A stretch of DNA of 64,000 nt from Actinophytocola oryzae. Its GTDB lineage: Bacteria; Actinomycetota; Actinomycetes; Mycobacteriales; Pseudonocardiaceae. The stretch is from assembly GCF_004364325.1 (NCBI RefSeq), contig NZ_SOCP01000027.1, positions 28,554 through 92,553 on the forward strand, in the 5' to 3' direction. A program made the translations under genes and the position numbers. Positions 56,317-64,000 of this stretch are shown in pieces. Positions within the stretch are counted from its first letter, which is position 1; each line of letters opens with the position of its first letter. The notes beneath the pieces are model-generated. The model was not told the origin of the DNA, ran no database searches, and worked only from the letters and a program-made list of their open reading frames with translations.

Positions 56317-56568
56317 GTGAGCGATCTTTCCGACGAGGTGCGCGAGTTGCTGGTGACGAGGTTCGAGGTCGAGGCGGGTGATGTGGCCATGGACGCGTCC
56401 CTGGACGACATCGGTCTCGACTCCCTCGCACAGATCGAGTTCGGGGACGTGCTCGGGCAGAAGTACGCCGTCACGATCACCGACGACGAGATGGTGAACC
56501 TGCCGACGCTCGGCGAGGTGATCTCCGCTCTGCGGGCCAAGGGTGCCACCGCGGCGGCGACCTCATGA
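56317..56568 (+). CDS. acyl carrier protein (second)
   Basis: An 83-residue ACP. I take GTG 56317 (VSDLSDEVRELL), behind AGGAGAAGGG; the frame continues upstream but is not ACP-like there. The phosphopantetheine Ser is in IGLDSLAQIEF. The helix III region TITDDEMVNLPTLGEV is closer to dedicated secondary-metabolism ACPs than to the ACP at 54117. It is coupled by an ATGA overlap to a FabF-like KS, with an acyl-CoA oxidase next, so it probably carries the intermediate those two enzymes act on. Confidence 0.9.
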   Translation: MSDLSDEVRELLVTRFEVEAGDVAMDASLDDIGLDSLAQIEFGDVLGQKYAVTITDDEMVNLPTLGEVISALRAKGATAAATS

Positions 56569-57782
56569 CCCGCACCGTGGTGGTGACCGGACTCGGTCTG
56601 GTCACCCCCGCGGGCGTCGGTGTCGAGGACAACTGGTCCCGTGTCCTCGCCGCCCGCCCGACCGCGGCGGTCCAGCCCGAGCTGGCCGGCCTGCCCGTCG
56701 ACTTCGCCTGTGTGGTCCCGGATCTCGACGGGGCCACCCGGCCGGGCACGCGCCGCGGCGACCGGTTGGACCGCTTCCAGGTGCTCGCGTCGGTCGCGGC
56801 GCACGAGGCCGTCGAGGACGCGAAGCTCGACCCCGCCAGCTGGGACGACCACCGCGTGGCCGTGGTGGTCGGCACGGGGGCGGGCGGAGTGGCCACGCTC
56901 GCCGCCCAGTCCGCCGTTCTCGGCGAGCGCGGGCCCGCCGCGGTGTCCCCGTTCACAATGACGATGAGCATGCCCAACATGGCGGCGGGCCAGCTGGCGA
57001 TCGAGTTCGGCGCGCGAGGCCCGAGCCTCGGGGTGAGCACGGCCTGTGCCTCGGGGGCGACCGCTGTCGGACTGGCCAGGGACCTCATCCGGTCCGGCGC
57101 CGCCGACATCGTGATCGCGGGCGGCGCGGAGGCGGCCGTCACGCCACTCCACGTCTCGGTCTTCGCGCGGATGCGGGCCCTGTCCAGGCGCGGGGTCGAG
57201 CCGTCGCTCGCCTCGCGGCCGTTCGACGTGGACCGCGACGGGTTCGTCATGGCCGAGGGGGCGGGAATGCTGGTCCTGGAGGACGAGCGGCACGCCCGCG
57301 CCCGCGGCGCACGGGTCCGTGCACACCTCACCGGTTACGGCGCGTCGACCGACGCCCATCACGTGTCCACTCCGGACCCGACTGGTGGTGGGGTCGAGCG
57401 GGCCATGCGGGCGGCGCTGGCGGACGCCGGGGTGACCCCCGCCGACATCGGCTACGTGAACGCACACGGCACCTCGACCCCGCTCAACGACGTGATCGAG
57501 GGCGAGGCCATCGCCAGGGTGCTGGGGGCAGGCGCGGTCGTCAGCTCGACCAAAGGGGTCACCGGACACACCCTGGGCGCCGCGGGGGCGATCGAGGCCG
57601 GCTACACGGTCCTCGCCGTCGAGCGTGACCGGCTGCCGCCGAACGCGAACCTGCACCGGCCCGACCCCCGCCTCGATCTCGACTTGCCGACGGTGGCCAG
57701 GGACAGCGCGGTCCGGGCGGCGATGAGCAACTCGATCGGCTTCGGCGGCCAGAACGCGACCCTGGTGGTGACGGCACCGTGA
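56565..57782 (+). CDS. FabF-like beta-ketoacyl-ACP synthase
   Basis: A 405-residue stand-alone ketosynthase with a full active site: Cys in GVSTACASGATAVG, His in NAHGTSTPLND, and His in GVTGHTLGAAGAIEAG. It is closer to FabF (KAS II) than to the KS-alpha at 51631 and has no CLF partner beside it. The ATG overlaps the ACP stop. The next gene starts within its own stop (GTGA). A second KS plus ACP in a type II cluster often builds or primes a non-acetate starter. That fits, but is inference. Confidence 0.92.
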   Translation: MTRTVVVTGLGLVTPAGVGVEDNWSRVLAARPTAAVQPELAGLPVDFACVVPDLDGATRPGTRRGDRLDRFQVLASVAAHEAVEDAKLDPASWDDHRVAVVVGTGAGGVATLAAQSAVLGERGPAAVSPFTMTMSMPNMAAGQLAIEFGARGPSLGVSTACASGATAVGLARDLIRSGAADIVIAGGAEAAVTPLHVSVFARMRALSRRGVEPSLASRPFDVDRDGFVMAEGAGMLVLEDERHARARGARVRAHLTGYGASTDAHHVSTPDPTGGGVERAMRAALADAGVTPADIGYVNAHGTSTPLNDVIEGEAIARVLGAGAVVSSTKGVTGHTLGAAGAIEAGYTVLAVERDRLPPNANLHRPDPRLDLDLPTVARDSAVRAAMSNSIGFGGQNATLVVTAP

Positions 57783-59596
57783 CCGCGACCAGGAAGCCCA
57801 TGGAGGCCGAGTACACCGAGGAGGATCGGGCGGAGCTGGTGGCGCTGGTCTTCGACGGGTTGTACGAGAGCCACCACCGGCGGCTCGCGGAGCTCGTACG
57901 CGACCCGATCTTCGACCAGCGCGAGGGTCTCGACATGGTCGAGGCGGGAAGGCTTTCCTACGAACGGATCCGGCACGTGCACCGGGCGCTGGGCCCGGCG
58001 CGGGACGTCGCCGCCGACCCCTGGACGCTGTTCGCGGTTGGCGAGTGGTCGTGCCTGCTCGACAGCACGACGCTGCCGCTCTCGGCCGTGCACTACAACC
58101 TGTGCGTCGGCACGATCCTCCGGTTCGGGGCCGGACGCCCCGAGCTGAAGCCCTATCTCGACGAACTGGACGACATGTCGGCGGTCGGCATGTTCGCCGC
58201 GACCGAGATCGGCTTCGGCAACAACGTCTCCGCGCTGGAGACGGAAGCAGTGTACGACCAGGCGACCGACACGTTCGTGCTGAACACCCCGTCACCGAGG
58301 GCGCAGAAGTTCATGCCCTACTGCGGGATCACCGACATCCCCAAGATCGCGGTCGTGCTGGCCAGGCTCGTGGTCGACGGCCGGGATCAGGGCGTGTTCC
58401 CTTTCCTGGTACGGATCACGGACGCGGACGGCCCGTGCCCCGGTGTGGTGACACACAGGTGTCCCGACAAGCCGGGGCTCGCACTCGACAACGGGGTGAC
58501 CTGGTTCGACCACGTCCGCCTGCCCCGGGCGAACCTGCTCTCCGGGGACTTCGGCGAGCTGTCCGCGGACGGTGTGTTCATCAGCCCACTCAGCAGGCGT
58601 GGCCGTTTCCTGCGTTCGTTCGACCGGGTCCACGCCGGCAGGATCAGCCTGGCGGCGGCGCTGGTCGCGGCCTCACGAGCGGCGGTGTACCTGGCGGTGC
58701 GGTACTCGTGGCGCCGGGAGACCGCCGCGCCGGGCCGCGGCACCGTGCAGGTCATGTCCCTGCGCAGCCAACAGGTCGCGCTGCTCGGTGCGCTGTCACG
58801 GGTCTACGCGATGACGGTCTTCCTCAACGAGGTGAAACGGGACTACGTGCGGGGGGAGGCGCCCGAGGGCCTGCACCGGAAGATCGCGATCGCCAAGGCA
58901 CTGTCGAGCTGGGAGATGACCGGCGTCATCACCGTGTGCCGCGAACGGGTCGGGGCGCAGGGAGTGTTCTCGGTCAACAGGATCGCCGACTACGTCGCCA
59001 TGGCACAGGGCGTGGTCACCGCGGAGGGCGACAACCTGCCGCTGCTCCTCACCGTGGCGGGCGAGCTGCTCGCACCTCGGGGTGCCGGCGCGACCAGGCC
59101 GGACCCGGACGGACAGTCCCTACTGGACGGGCGGTTCGTGATGGACCTGTTCTCCTACAAGGACGAGACGCTTCGTCGCGAGACGCGGCAGCGCATGGAC
59201 CGGGCGCCGTTCTCCTCGGCGTGGAACGACAACATGAACCGCGTGCTCGACATGGCGGAGGCGTACGGGACGCATCTGGTCCTGCGTTCGTTCTGGCAGG
59301 CGGTGGACGGCGTCGAGTCGGGCGCGCTGCGGACGCCGCTGCGCCTGCTCGCGTCCCTCTACGGGCTGCTGCACCTCCGCGACGACGCCGGGTGGTACCT
59401 CGCAAGAGGGTGTGTCACTGCCGAGCAGGTCATCGCCCTGCCGGACCTGGTCGACACGGTGTGCGAGCAGCTCGCCGGGTCCTCGCACCTGCTCGTCGAC
59501 GGGTTCAACCTGTCGCCGGAGCTGTTGCGGGCACCCATCGCCCAGGATGACCCCGTGGCGGCGGTCGACCGGTACGTCCGGTCGATCCGCCGCTGA
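57779..59596 (+). CDS. acyl-CoA oxidase-like flavoprotein
   Basis: A 605-residue protein of the acyl-CoA oxidase (ACOX) type, longer than the roughly 380-residue acyl-CoA dehydrogenases and with the extra C-terminal domain. FAD-site features include MFAATEIGFGNN (usual T-E-x-G-x-G-S) and GVTWFDHVRLPRANLL. The C-terminal active-site region reads CRERVGAQGVFSVNRI and ends in VVTAEGDN, matching the conserved T-x-EGDN of oxidases. The reaction would be alpha,beta-desaturation of an acyl thioester with oxygen as acceptor. Coupling to an ACP and a KS suggests that an acyl-ACP is the real substrate. The GTG start overlaps the KS stop. Confidence 0.85.
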   Translation: MTATRKPMEAEYTEEDRAELVALVFDGLYESHHRRLAELVRDPIFDQREGLDMVEAGRLSYERIRHVHRALGPARDVAADPWTLFAVGEWSCLLDSTTLPLSAVHYNLCVGTILRFGAGRPELKPYLDELDDMSAVGMFAATEIGFGNNVSALETEAVYDQATDTFVLNTPSPRAQKFMPYCGITDIPKIAVVLARLVVDGRDQGVFPFLVRITDADGPCPGVVTHRCPDKPGLALDNGVTWFDHVRLPRANLLSGDFGELSADGVFISPLSRRGRFLRSFDRVHAGRISLAAALVAASRAAVYLAVRYSWRRETAAPGRGTVQVMSLRSQQVALLGALSRVYAMTVFLNEVKRDYVRGEAPEGLHRKIAIAKALSSWEMTGVITVCRERVGAQGVFSVNRIADYVAMAQGVVTAEGDNLPLLLTVAGELLAPRGAGATRPDPDGQSLLDGRFVMDLFSYKDETLRRETRQRMDRAPFSSAWNDNMNRVLDMAEAYGTHLVLRSFWQAVDGVESGALRTPLRLLASLYGLLHLRDDAGWYLARGCVTAEQVIALPDLVDTVCEQLAGSSHLLVDGFNLSPELLRAPIAQDDPVAAVDRYVRSIRR

Positions 59597-59612
59597 CCAT
59601 CGGGACCTCACC

Positions 59613-59641
59613 GACCGGCCGTCACTCGGTGGCGGCCGGTC
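59613..59641. terminator. bidirectional hairpin between oxidase and eccB genes
   Basis: GACCGGCCG (59613-59621) pairs with CGGCCGGTC (59633-59641) around an 11-nt loop. It lies between two convergent genes and covers the last codons of eccB. It separates the biosynthetic operon from the secretion genes. Confidence 0.65.
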
Positions 59642-61052
59642 GTGGCGTGAGTGCGGCGGCCTGGCTCAGCACCGGCCCGGTCGGCAGCAGGGCCAGTAGC
59701 TGGTTGGGCACGTCGACCGCCGCGTTCTGGTCGTAACCCAGTGTCTCGGCCACCGACTCGTCCAGGAGCGGGAACTTCACACCGAGGTCGGTGATCAGGT
59801 AGACCGCACCTGTCCTGGCGCCAGTGGTCGGGAGGTCGCCTGCCAGCACGCCGGTGCCCTTCGGAATGGCCAGATGGTCCACAGTGGACCCGTCGGACGG
59901 GGTCTCGACCGCGCGCAGGGTGATCGCCGCCGTCGGCATCGTGGTGAACGTCGTGACCGGGGCCTTGCCCTCGGCCGACAGGGCGAAGTGCGCACAGGGC
60001 GACGCCCCGCTGTCCAGCGAGCCGTTCACGAGAGCCGGTGGCGGCGACGGGTACCCGGACACGAGGTCGGTCCTGCCGGACACCGGCACGTCGGCGAGCG
60101 ATCCCGGCTGGACGGGGATCACGTGGACGTCGCCGTCCGGGTAGGCGTCCTTCGTGGACGGAGCGGACAGCAGCAGTGCCTCGGTGGTCCGGTTGAGCCG
60201 CGACAGGCCGTCCTCGCGGACCACGTACGTCTCGTCGCCGTTGGTCGCCGGGTTGTGCACCTTGTACAGCTGGCCGATCAGTGTCGGCTCGCCGTCGATC
60301 ACCGGTCCCCGCGAACCGGTGCCGGCGATCACCGGCACCGTGATATCCCGGCCGACCGGGATCGGGCTGAGCCAGCTCGCCGGCACCGCGAGCGGGGCCA
60401 CCCCGCCGTAGCCGAGCGCCCGCGCCGCGACGTCGCCGGCGAACCGGTACCGGTGCCCCTGCCACAGCAGGTACTGCGACCCGTTGGGGCCGGACACCAG
60501 GATTCCCTGCCGCGCGTCTAGTTTCCTGCCGGTCTCGCCGGTCATCATCAGCGTGACCGACGGCGAGGCCCGCGTGTCGTCCGGCAGGCCGAGGCACACC
60601 GTCCACGGCCCGGAGCGCATGCTGCCCGCGGCCGGCGGCGCGTCCGGTGCGCCGGGGATCCCGATGGTCGCGCCGACGGGCGTGCCCGCGAGCGACTTCG
60701 CCGACACCTGTTCCACCGCACCGGACCCGTCGGAGCCGACGGCGAGGCGCGCCGAGGTGTAGTTGAGCACGGGCCGCAACTCCCCGTCCAGGTACAGGTA
60801 CCGCGCCCCGGTGTCCTCGTCCATGATGATCGTGCCCGGTTGCTGCCAGGTCGTGCTGGTGGTCGGCGCGTAGATGCCGATGATCCAGAACGCCCCGACG
60901 AGCACGACCGTGAGCAGGACACCGATGATGCCCGCCGTGCTGAAGCGCCGGTTCGGTGGTTCGAGGATGTCCGGTCTGCCGTGGGTCAGCGCCGAGACGA
61001 GGCGGCCGACGACGAAGAAGTACGCGTGGACCTGGTCCCGCCGTGACTGCAT
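59622..61052 (-). CDS. eccB: type VII secretion protein EccB
   Basis: A 476-residue ESX core component. The short cytoplasmic N-terminus MQSRRDQVHAYFFVVGRLVS is typical of EccB. One transmembrane helix follows at about 40-62 (GVLLTVVLVGAFWIIGIY). The large extracytoplasmic part has the family pattern: an RYLYLDG region, WTVCLGLPDD, LWQGHRYRFAGD, and YLITDLGVKFPLLDE near the C-terminus. EccB is a structural subunit of the inner-membrane complex with EccC, EccD and EccE. I use ATG 61052, which overlaps the eccD stop by one base (TGATG); longer frames enter eccD. Its presence beside giant 3 supports type VII export of the giant proteins. Confidence 0.93.
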   Translation of the reverse strand: MQSRRDQVHAYFFVVGRLVSALTHGRPDILEPPNRRFSTAGIIGVLLTVVLVGAFWIIGIYAPTTSTTWQQPGTIIMDEDTGARYLYLDGELRPVLNYTSARLAVGSDGSGAVEQVSAKSLAGTPVGATIGIPGAPDAPPAAGSMRSGPWTVCLGLPDDTRASPSVTLMMTGETGRKLDARQGILVSGPNGSQYLLWQGHRYRFAGDVAARALGYGGVAPLAVPASWLSPIPVGRDITVPVIAGTGSRGPVIDGEPTLIGQLYKVHNPATNGDETYVVREDGLSRLNRTTEALLLSAPSTKDAYPDGDVHVIPVQPGSLADVPVSGRTDLVSGYPSPPPALVNGSLDSGASPCAHFALSAEGKAPVTTFTTMPTAAITLRAVETPSDGSTVDHLAIPKGTGVLAGDLPTTGARTGAVYLITDLGVKFPLLDESVAETLGYDQNAAVDVPNQLLALLPTGPVLSQAAALTPRPAATE

Positions 61053-62443
61053 CAGGATCCCAACTCTCGCATGGTGTTGTAGACGTCCAGAACGCCGAGG
61101 AGCAACGGGAACACGGCGACCGCCGTGAGGGACTCGAGGATGTCGACACCCCTGAGCCAGTAGGGCTTGAGCCGCCTGCCCGGCAGCCGGGTGCTCAGCA
61201 GCAACAGCACGACCCCGGCGGTGAACACCGGGAACCACGCGTGCAGCAGCACGCCGGACGGACTGTCCTCACCGGACACCCGTCGCACGACCACGGACAC
61301 CGCCGCGAACGCGCCGGGCACCAGGACGGCCCACCGCTGCACGGCACCGCTGAGGTGCCTGGCGCGGAGGAACAGCAGGAGGGTGACCGCGATGGTGAAC
61401 CAGAACGCGAACGCGCCGTCCTCCGTGAGGAGGAAGGCGAGCAGCACGCACTGCGCGATGCCCAGGCCGGTGTGCAGGCCCTTCAGGTACCGCAGGGTGT
61501 TCGCGCCGCGCTCCACGACTGTCCGGTGTGGCAACGGTTCGATGTCCTCGCGGAGCTCGTCGGCGTTGGTCGGGAGCAGCGGCAGCGACAGTCCGCCGAG
61601 CCGGAACGCCGAGCCCGGCACGAAAAGCACCACCACCAGCGTGACCGTGAGCCCGATCGCCGCGGCGTGTGGCGGGCTCGCCGACCCGAGAGCGACGAGC
61701 GTGATCGGGATGAGCAGCATGACGATCGTGGTCAGGGCACCCGCGAACACCGGCGCCGCGTGCGCGGCACCCGCGAGCCCGGCACACACCGCGACCGCTG
61801 CCGCCGCCGCTGCCGCCGCCCACTGCGCGGCCCCCGAGGCCACGGGATGCGTCGCCATCACCATGAGCCAGCCGGAAGACGCGGCGTAGCAGGTCGCCAC
61901 CGCGGCCAGCAGCGTCGCGGTGCGCCTGCTCCGGCCGGACCAGCTCGCGACCCCGGACGCGACGAGGAGCAACACGGCCGAGACACCGGACACGGGGATC
62001 TGCACCGTCACGGGCGCGCTCGTGAGCAGCACGACGAGGCCGGCGAGCAACGCGGCCGTCACACCCAGCTGCCGGGCCAGGATCGCGTGTGCGGCCGACC
62101 ACAGCGGCAGCCGCCCGGCCGCCTCCACGCCCTCGGCGCCGGGGTCGTCCGGTGCGGTGACGGCCAGCGGCGAGTCGCCCGGTCGCAGGTGGATCCACTC
62201 GCCGTCGAGCAGGCCGAGCTGGGTCGAGGTGCGTTCCTGGTCGAGCGGGGTCTCACCGAGCCGCTGCGCGACCCACCAGCCGGCAGGGGCCGGCGGGACG
62301 CGGAACTGCGCCAGGATGGCCGTCAGCACGTCCGCCAGCGGCACGTCGGCGGGCACCGCGATGTCCACGGCGTCGGCGCCGAGGACGAACCGCAGCCGTC
62401 CCGGTGCGCCGACGCGTTGCTGGGCCTGCTCGTCAACTGCCAC
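61052..62443 (-). CDS. eccD: type VII secretion integral membrane protein EccD
   Basis: A 463-residue ESX component with a ubiquitin-like (YukD) N-terminal domain (about 15-95: LRFVLGADAVDIAVPADVPL ... LGLLDGEWIHLRPGD). After about residue 115 it has around eleven hydrophobic helices, the EccD channel topology. The GTG at 62443 follows GGGAAGGGAACGG. It is co-transcribed with eccB. EccC (the ATPase), EccE and the mycosin protease are not in the window and may lie elsewhere or further right. Confidence 0.93.
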   Translation of the reverse strand: MAVDEQAQQRVGAPGRLRFVLGADAVDIAVPADVPLADVLTAILAQFRVPPAPAGWWVAQRLGETPLDQERTSTQLGLLDGEWIHLRPGDSPLAVTAPDDPGAEGVEAAGRLPLWSAAHAILARQLGVTAALLAGLVVLLTSAPVTVQIPVSGVSAVLLLVASGVASWSGRSRRTATLLAAVATCYAASSGWLMVMATHPVASGAAQWAAAAAAAAVAVCAGLAGAAHAAPVFAGALTTIVMLLIPITLVALGSASPPHAAAIGLTVTLVVVLFVPGSAFRLGGLSLPLLPTNADELREDIEPLPHRTVVERGANTLRYLKGLHTGLGIAQCVLLAFLLTEDGAFAFWFTIAVTLLLFLRARHLSGAVQRWAVLVPGAFAAVSVVVRRVSGEDSPSGVLLHAWFPVFTAGVVLLLLSTRLPGRRLKPYWLRGVDILESLTAVAVFPLLLGVLDVYNTMRELGS

Positions 62444-62641
62444 GTCCCGTTCCCTTCCCTGGTGGGGTGACTACCAACGTAGGGACCGGCCGTCGCGGGT
62501 AGAGGTGGCGAGGGCCGGTGCGGACGTGCTCCTTGGGAAACCACTCACCGGCGGCGGTCGCCCCGTGCGTACGGCCCGCTGGGAGGGCGCTTCGGGGCAC
62601 AGTGGACGCGGCACCCGGCGGTGCCGTGCGATGCTCGGCCC

Positions 62642-63190
62642 ATGGCTGATGACGCCCGGCGGGAGATGGTGGTCCTGATCGACCCGGAATGGTCGCCCGC
62701 GCGCGAGGGTGACGCGCCACCGCCCGAGGCGGTCCTCGGCGGCTGGCGCGCCAGTGCCGACGGTGACCGGTTCGAGCCGAGCCCGCGCTACCGGCCGACA
62801 CGACCGGACTCGCCGACCGATCCCGCGGACGCCGTGCTGCGACTGGTGGTGCGTGGCGACGCCGACGGCGACCGCCTGCTCGCCGTGCTGGACGACGTGT
62901 ACCTCGGCGTGGCGGTCGACGAGGCCGGTGCCGCGGTGATCGCGCCGTCGCCGGACGAGGTGCCCTCGATGCTGGTCGTCACCGCGCCGGCGCACCGGGT
63001 GCGGGTCGCCGCGCCGAGCTGGCTGGAGATGGTGACACTGCGGGACCTTGCCGGGGTGCTGCCGGACGACGGGGTCGACGTGTTGGTCAATCCCGGTGCG
63101 CCGTACTCGATGCGTGTGCTGGCCTCGGCGATCAAGGAGTTCGTGGCCAGGCCCGAGGGCGCCGCGGTTGATGGAGCGGACGTGAAGTAG
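62642..63190 (+). CDS. type VII secretion system-associated protein (second copy)
   Basis: A 182-residue soluble protein, paralogous to the one at 35223. Shared motifs in the same order are MVVLIDPEWS, PPPEAVLGGWR, SPTDPADAVLRLVVRG, VPSMLVVTAPAHRV, and LPDDGVDVLVNPG. I use ATG 62642 by alignment with the paralogue. No clear Shine-Dalgarno precedes it, so leaderless translation is possible. It diverges from eccD across 198 bp and precedes the regulator and giant 3. The two copies each accompany a giant gene, which suggests one partner per giant substrate. Confidence 0.75.
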   Translation: MADDARREMVVLIDPEWSPAREGDAPPPEAVLGGWRASADGDRFEPSPRYRPTRPDSPTDPADAVLRLVVRGDADGDRLLAVLDDVYLGVAVDEAGAAVIAPSPDEVPSMLVVTAPAHRVRVAAPSWLEMVTLRDLAGVLPDDGVDVLVNPGAPYSMRVLASAIKEFVARPEGAAVDGADVK

Positions 63191-63252
63191 CCCCGCGCAC
63201 ACTTCCACCGCGGACATGGTGTCGCGGTGGAACGGAGTGGCGGGAGGCTCCC

Positions 63253-63882
63253 ATGCGAACAGAACAGTGCGTCCGAGTCGTCGTGTTGGCGGCGGATGTC
63301 CTCAGCTGTGCGGGACTCACCCGGTACCTGGAGTCGCTGGCCGAGGTGACGTTGCTGGAACCCGACCGCCGAGCGGAGGCGGACGTGGTCCTGTTCGCGC
63401 CGGAGTGCCTGAGCCCCGGGACGTTCGCCGCGCTGCGCAGGGAGTCGCGGGCGGGCAAGCCGATCGTGCTCGTGGCGAACGACGTGAGCGAGGCCGACCT
63501 GCTCGTCGCCGTCGAGTGCGGGGTGCGGGCGATCCTGTCGAGGGCCATGGCGACCGGCGATCGGTTGCGGCAGAGCGTGGTGGCGACCGCGGCCCGTGGT
63601 GGCCTGCTGCCGCCGGACCTCCTCGGCGAGGTCCTGCACCACGTCAACTACCTCCAGAACGACGTGCTCAGCCCGAAGGGCCTGAACGCGGCTGGCCTGA
63701 AGTCGCGGGAGATCGATGTGGTGCGGCTGATGGCCGAGGGGCTGGACACCGCGGAGATCGCGAGTGAGCTGTCCTATTCGGAGCGCACCGTCAAGAACAT
63801 GATCTACCGCTTCACGAGCCGCCTGCAGCTCCGCAGCCGGCCACATGCGGTCGCCTATGCGCTGCGCGCAGGGGTGATCTGA
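63253..63882 (+). CDS. LuxR-family response-regulator-like transcription factor
   Basis: A 209-residue regulator. The N-terminal half is receiver-like but degenerate: the expected phospho-acceptor Asp after the third strand is not clearly present (VVLFAPECL). The C-terminal half is a LuxR helix-turn-helix: LKSREIDVVRLMAEGLDTAEIASELSYSERTVKNMIYRF. The ATG follows GGGAGG. The gene ends 5 bp before giant gene 3, so it probably controls that gene and the neighbouring secretion genes. No sensor kinase is nearby, suggesting a phosphorylation-independent input. Confidence 0.88.
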   Translation: MRTEQCVRVVVLAADVLSCAGLTRYLESLAEVTLLEPDRRAEADVVLFAPECLSPGTFAALRRESRAGKPIVLVANDVSEADLLVAVECGVRAILSRAMATGDRLRQSVVATAARGGLLPPDLLGEVLHHVNYLQNDVLSPKGLNAAGLKSREIDVVRLMAEGLDTAEIASELSYSERTVKNMIYRFTSRLQLRSRPHAVAYALRAGVI

Positions 63883-63887
63883 CCGTC

Positions 63888-64000
63888 GTGACGGACCTGC
63901 CGGACTCCTTGCAGAAGTTGTTGTTGGTGACGGTGGGGATGCCGTGGCCGGAGGGTGACGAGAAGGATCTCGAGGCGTCGTCGGACGGTTGGATGGCGTT
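63888..64000 (+). CDS. giant type VII secretion-type protein 3, 5' end only
   Basis: From GTG 63888 the frame reads VTDLPDSLQKLLLVTVGMPW and then PEGDEKDLEASSDGWMA to the window edge. This is nearly identical to the first residues of giants 1 and 2, so it is the third member of the family. The DNA is also very close to that at 3709. Size and cargo domains lie outside the window. Confidence 0.85.
   Translation, partial: MTDLPDSLQKLLLVTVGMPWPEGDEKDLEASSDGWMA

Overview
The window is very GC-rich DNA, with almost every third codon position G or C. GTG starts, ATGA/GTGA/TAGTG gene overlaps, ESX-type (type VII) secretion genes, deoxysugar and polyketide genes and an ECF sigma factor all point to a filamentous actinomycete. 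A Pseudonocardiales-like genus is my guess; I see no rRNA or tRNA that would settle it. The window shows two interleaved systems: a polyketide biosynthetic region, and a family of giant proteins that look like type VII secretion substrates.

Left part (1-16.6 kb). It opens with the 3' part of an NDP-hexose 2,3-dehydratase gene (deoxysugar biosynthesis), facing a fusion of a tryptophan-2,3-dioxygenase-like domain with a SnoaL-like domain. A decayed ketosynthase pseudogene follows. Then comes giant protein 1 (2701 aa): a WXG100/CpnT-like N-terminus, seven copies of an unnamed helical repeat, two domains shared with giant 2, and a C-terminal amidoligase-like domain. A translationally coupled partner of unknown function follows it. 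A P450, an extended SDR and an O-methyltransferase lie between giant 1 and giant 2.

Middle (16.7-35.9 kb). Giant protein 2 (6170 aa) has the same N-terminus, then five complete modules of about 1,070 residues and the first domain of a sixth. Each module appears to be five tandem variants of one core: a beta strand ending in His, a loop and helix, then a beta strand ending in Cys. The first and last of the five keep an invariant His/Cys pair and the middle three are degenerate. I infer a caspase/CHAT-like fold. A type VII secretion-associated small protein is coupled to its 3' end.

Biosynthetic core (36-59.6 kb). A highly reducing type I PKS (KS-AT-DH-ER-KR-ACP-hydrolase) is followed by an amino-acid dehydrogenase, an EamA exporter, a 439-bp internally deleted IS5-type element, and a ThDP enzyme on the opposite strand. 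A tight operon then encodes an aldo/keto reductase, amidohydrolase, SRPBCC protein, cupin, VOC protein (frameshifted), and type II KS-alpha, KS-beta/CLF and ACP. An ECF sigma factor and a lipoprotein split this operon from a second set: ACP, FabF-like KS and acyl-CoA oxidase. The simplest reading is that the type I PKS and/or the KS/ACP/oxidase set makes a starter or side chain for a type II aromatic polyketide. That polyketide would then be oxidised, methylated and possibly glycosylated. This is inference.

Right end (59.6-64 kb). eccD and eccB, encoding ESX membrane components, lie on the minus strand. Diverging from them are a second type VII secretion-associated protein, a LuxR-type regulator, and the first 37 codons of a third giant protein with the same N-terminus as giants 1 and 2. 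eccC, eccE and mycP are not in the window.
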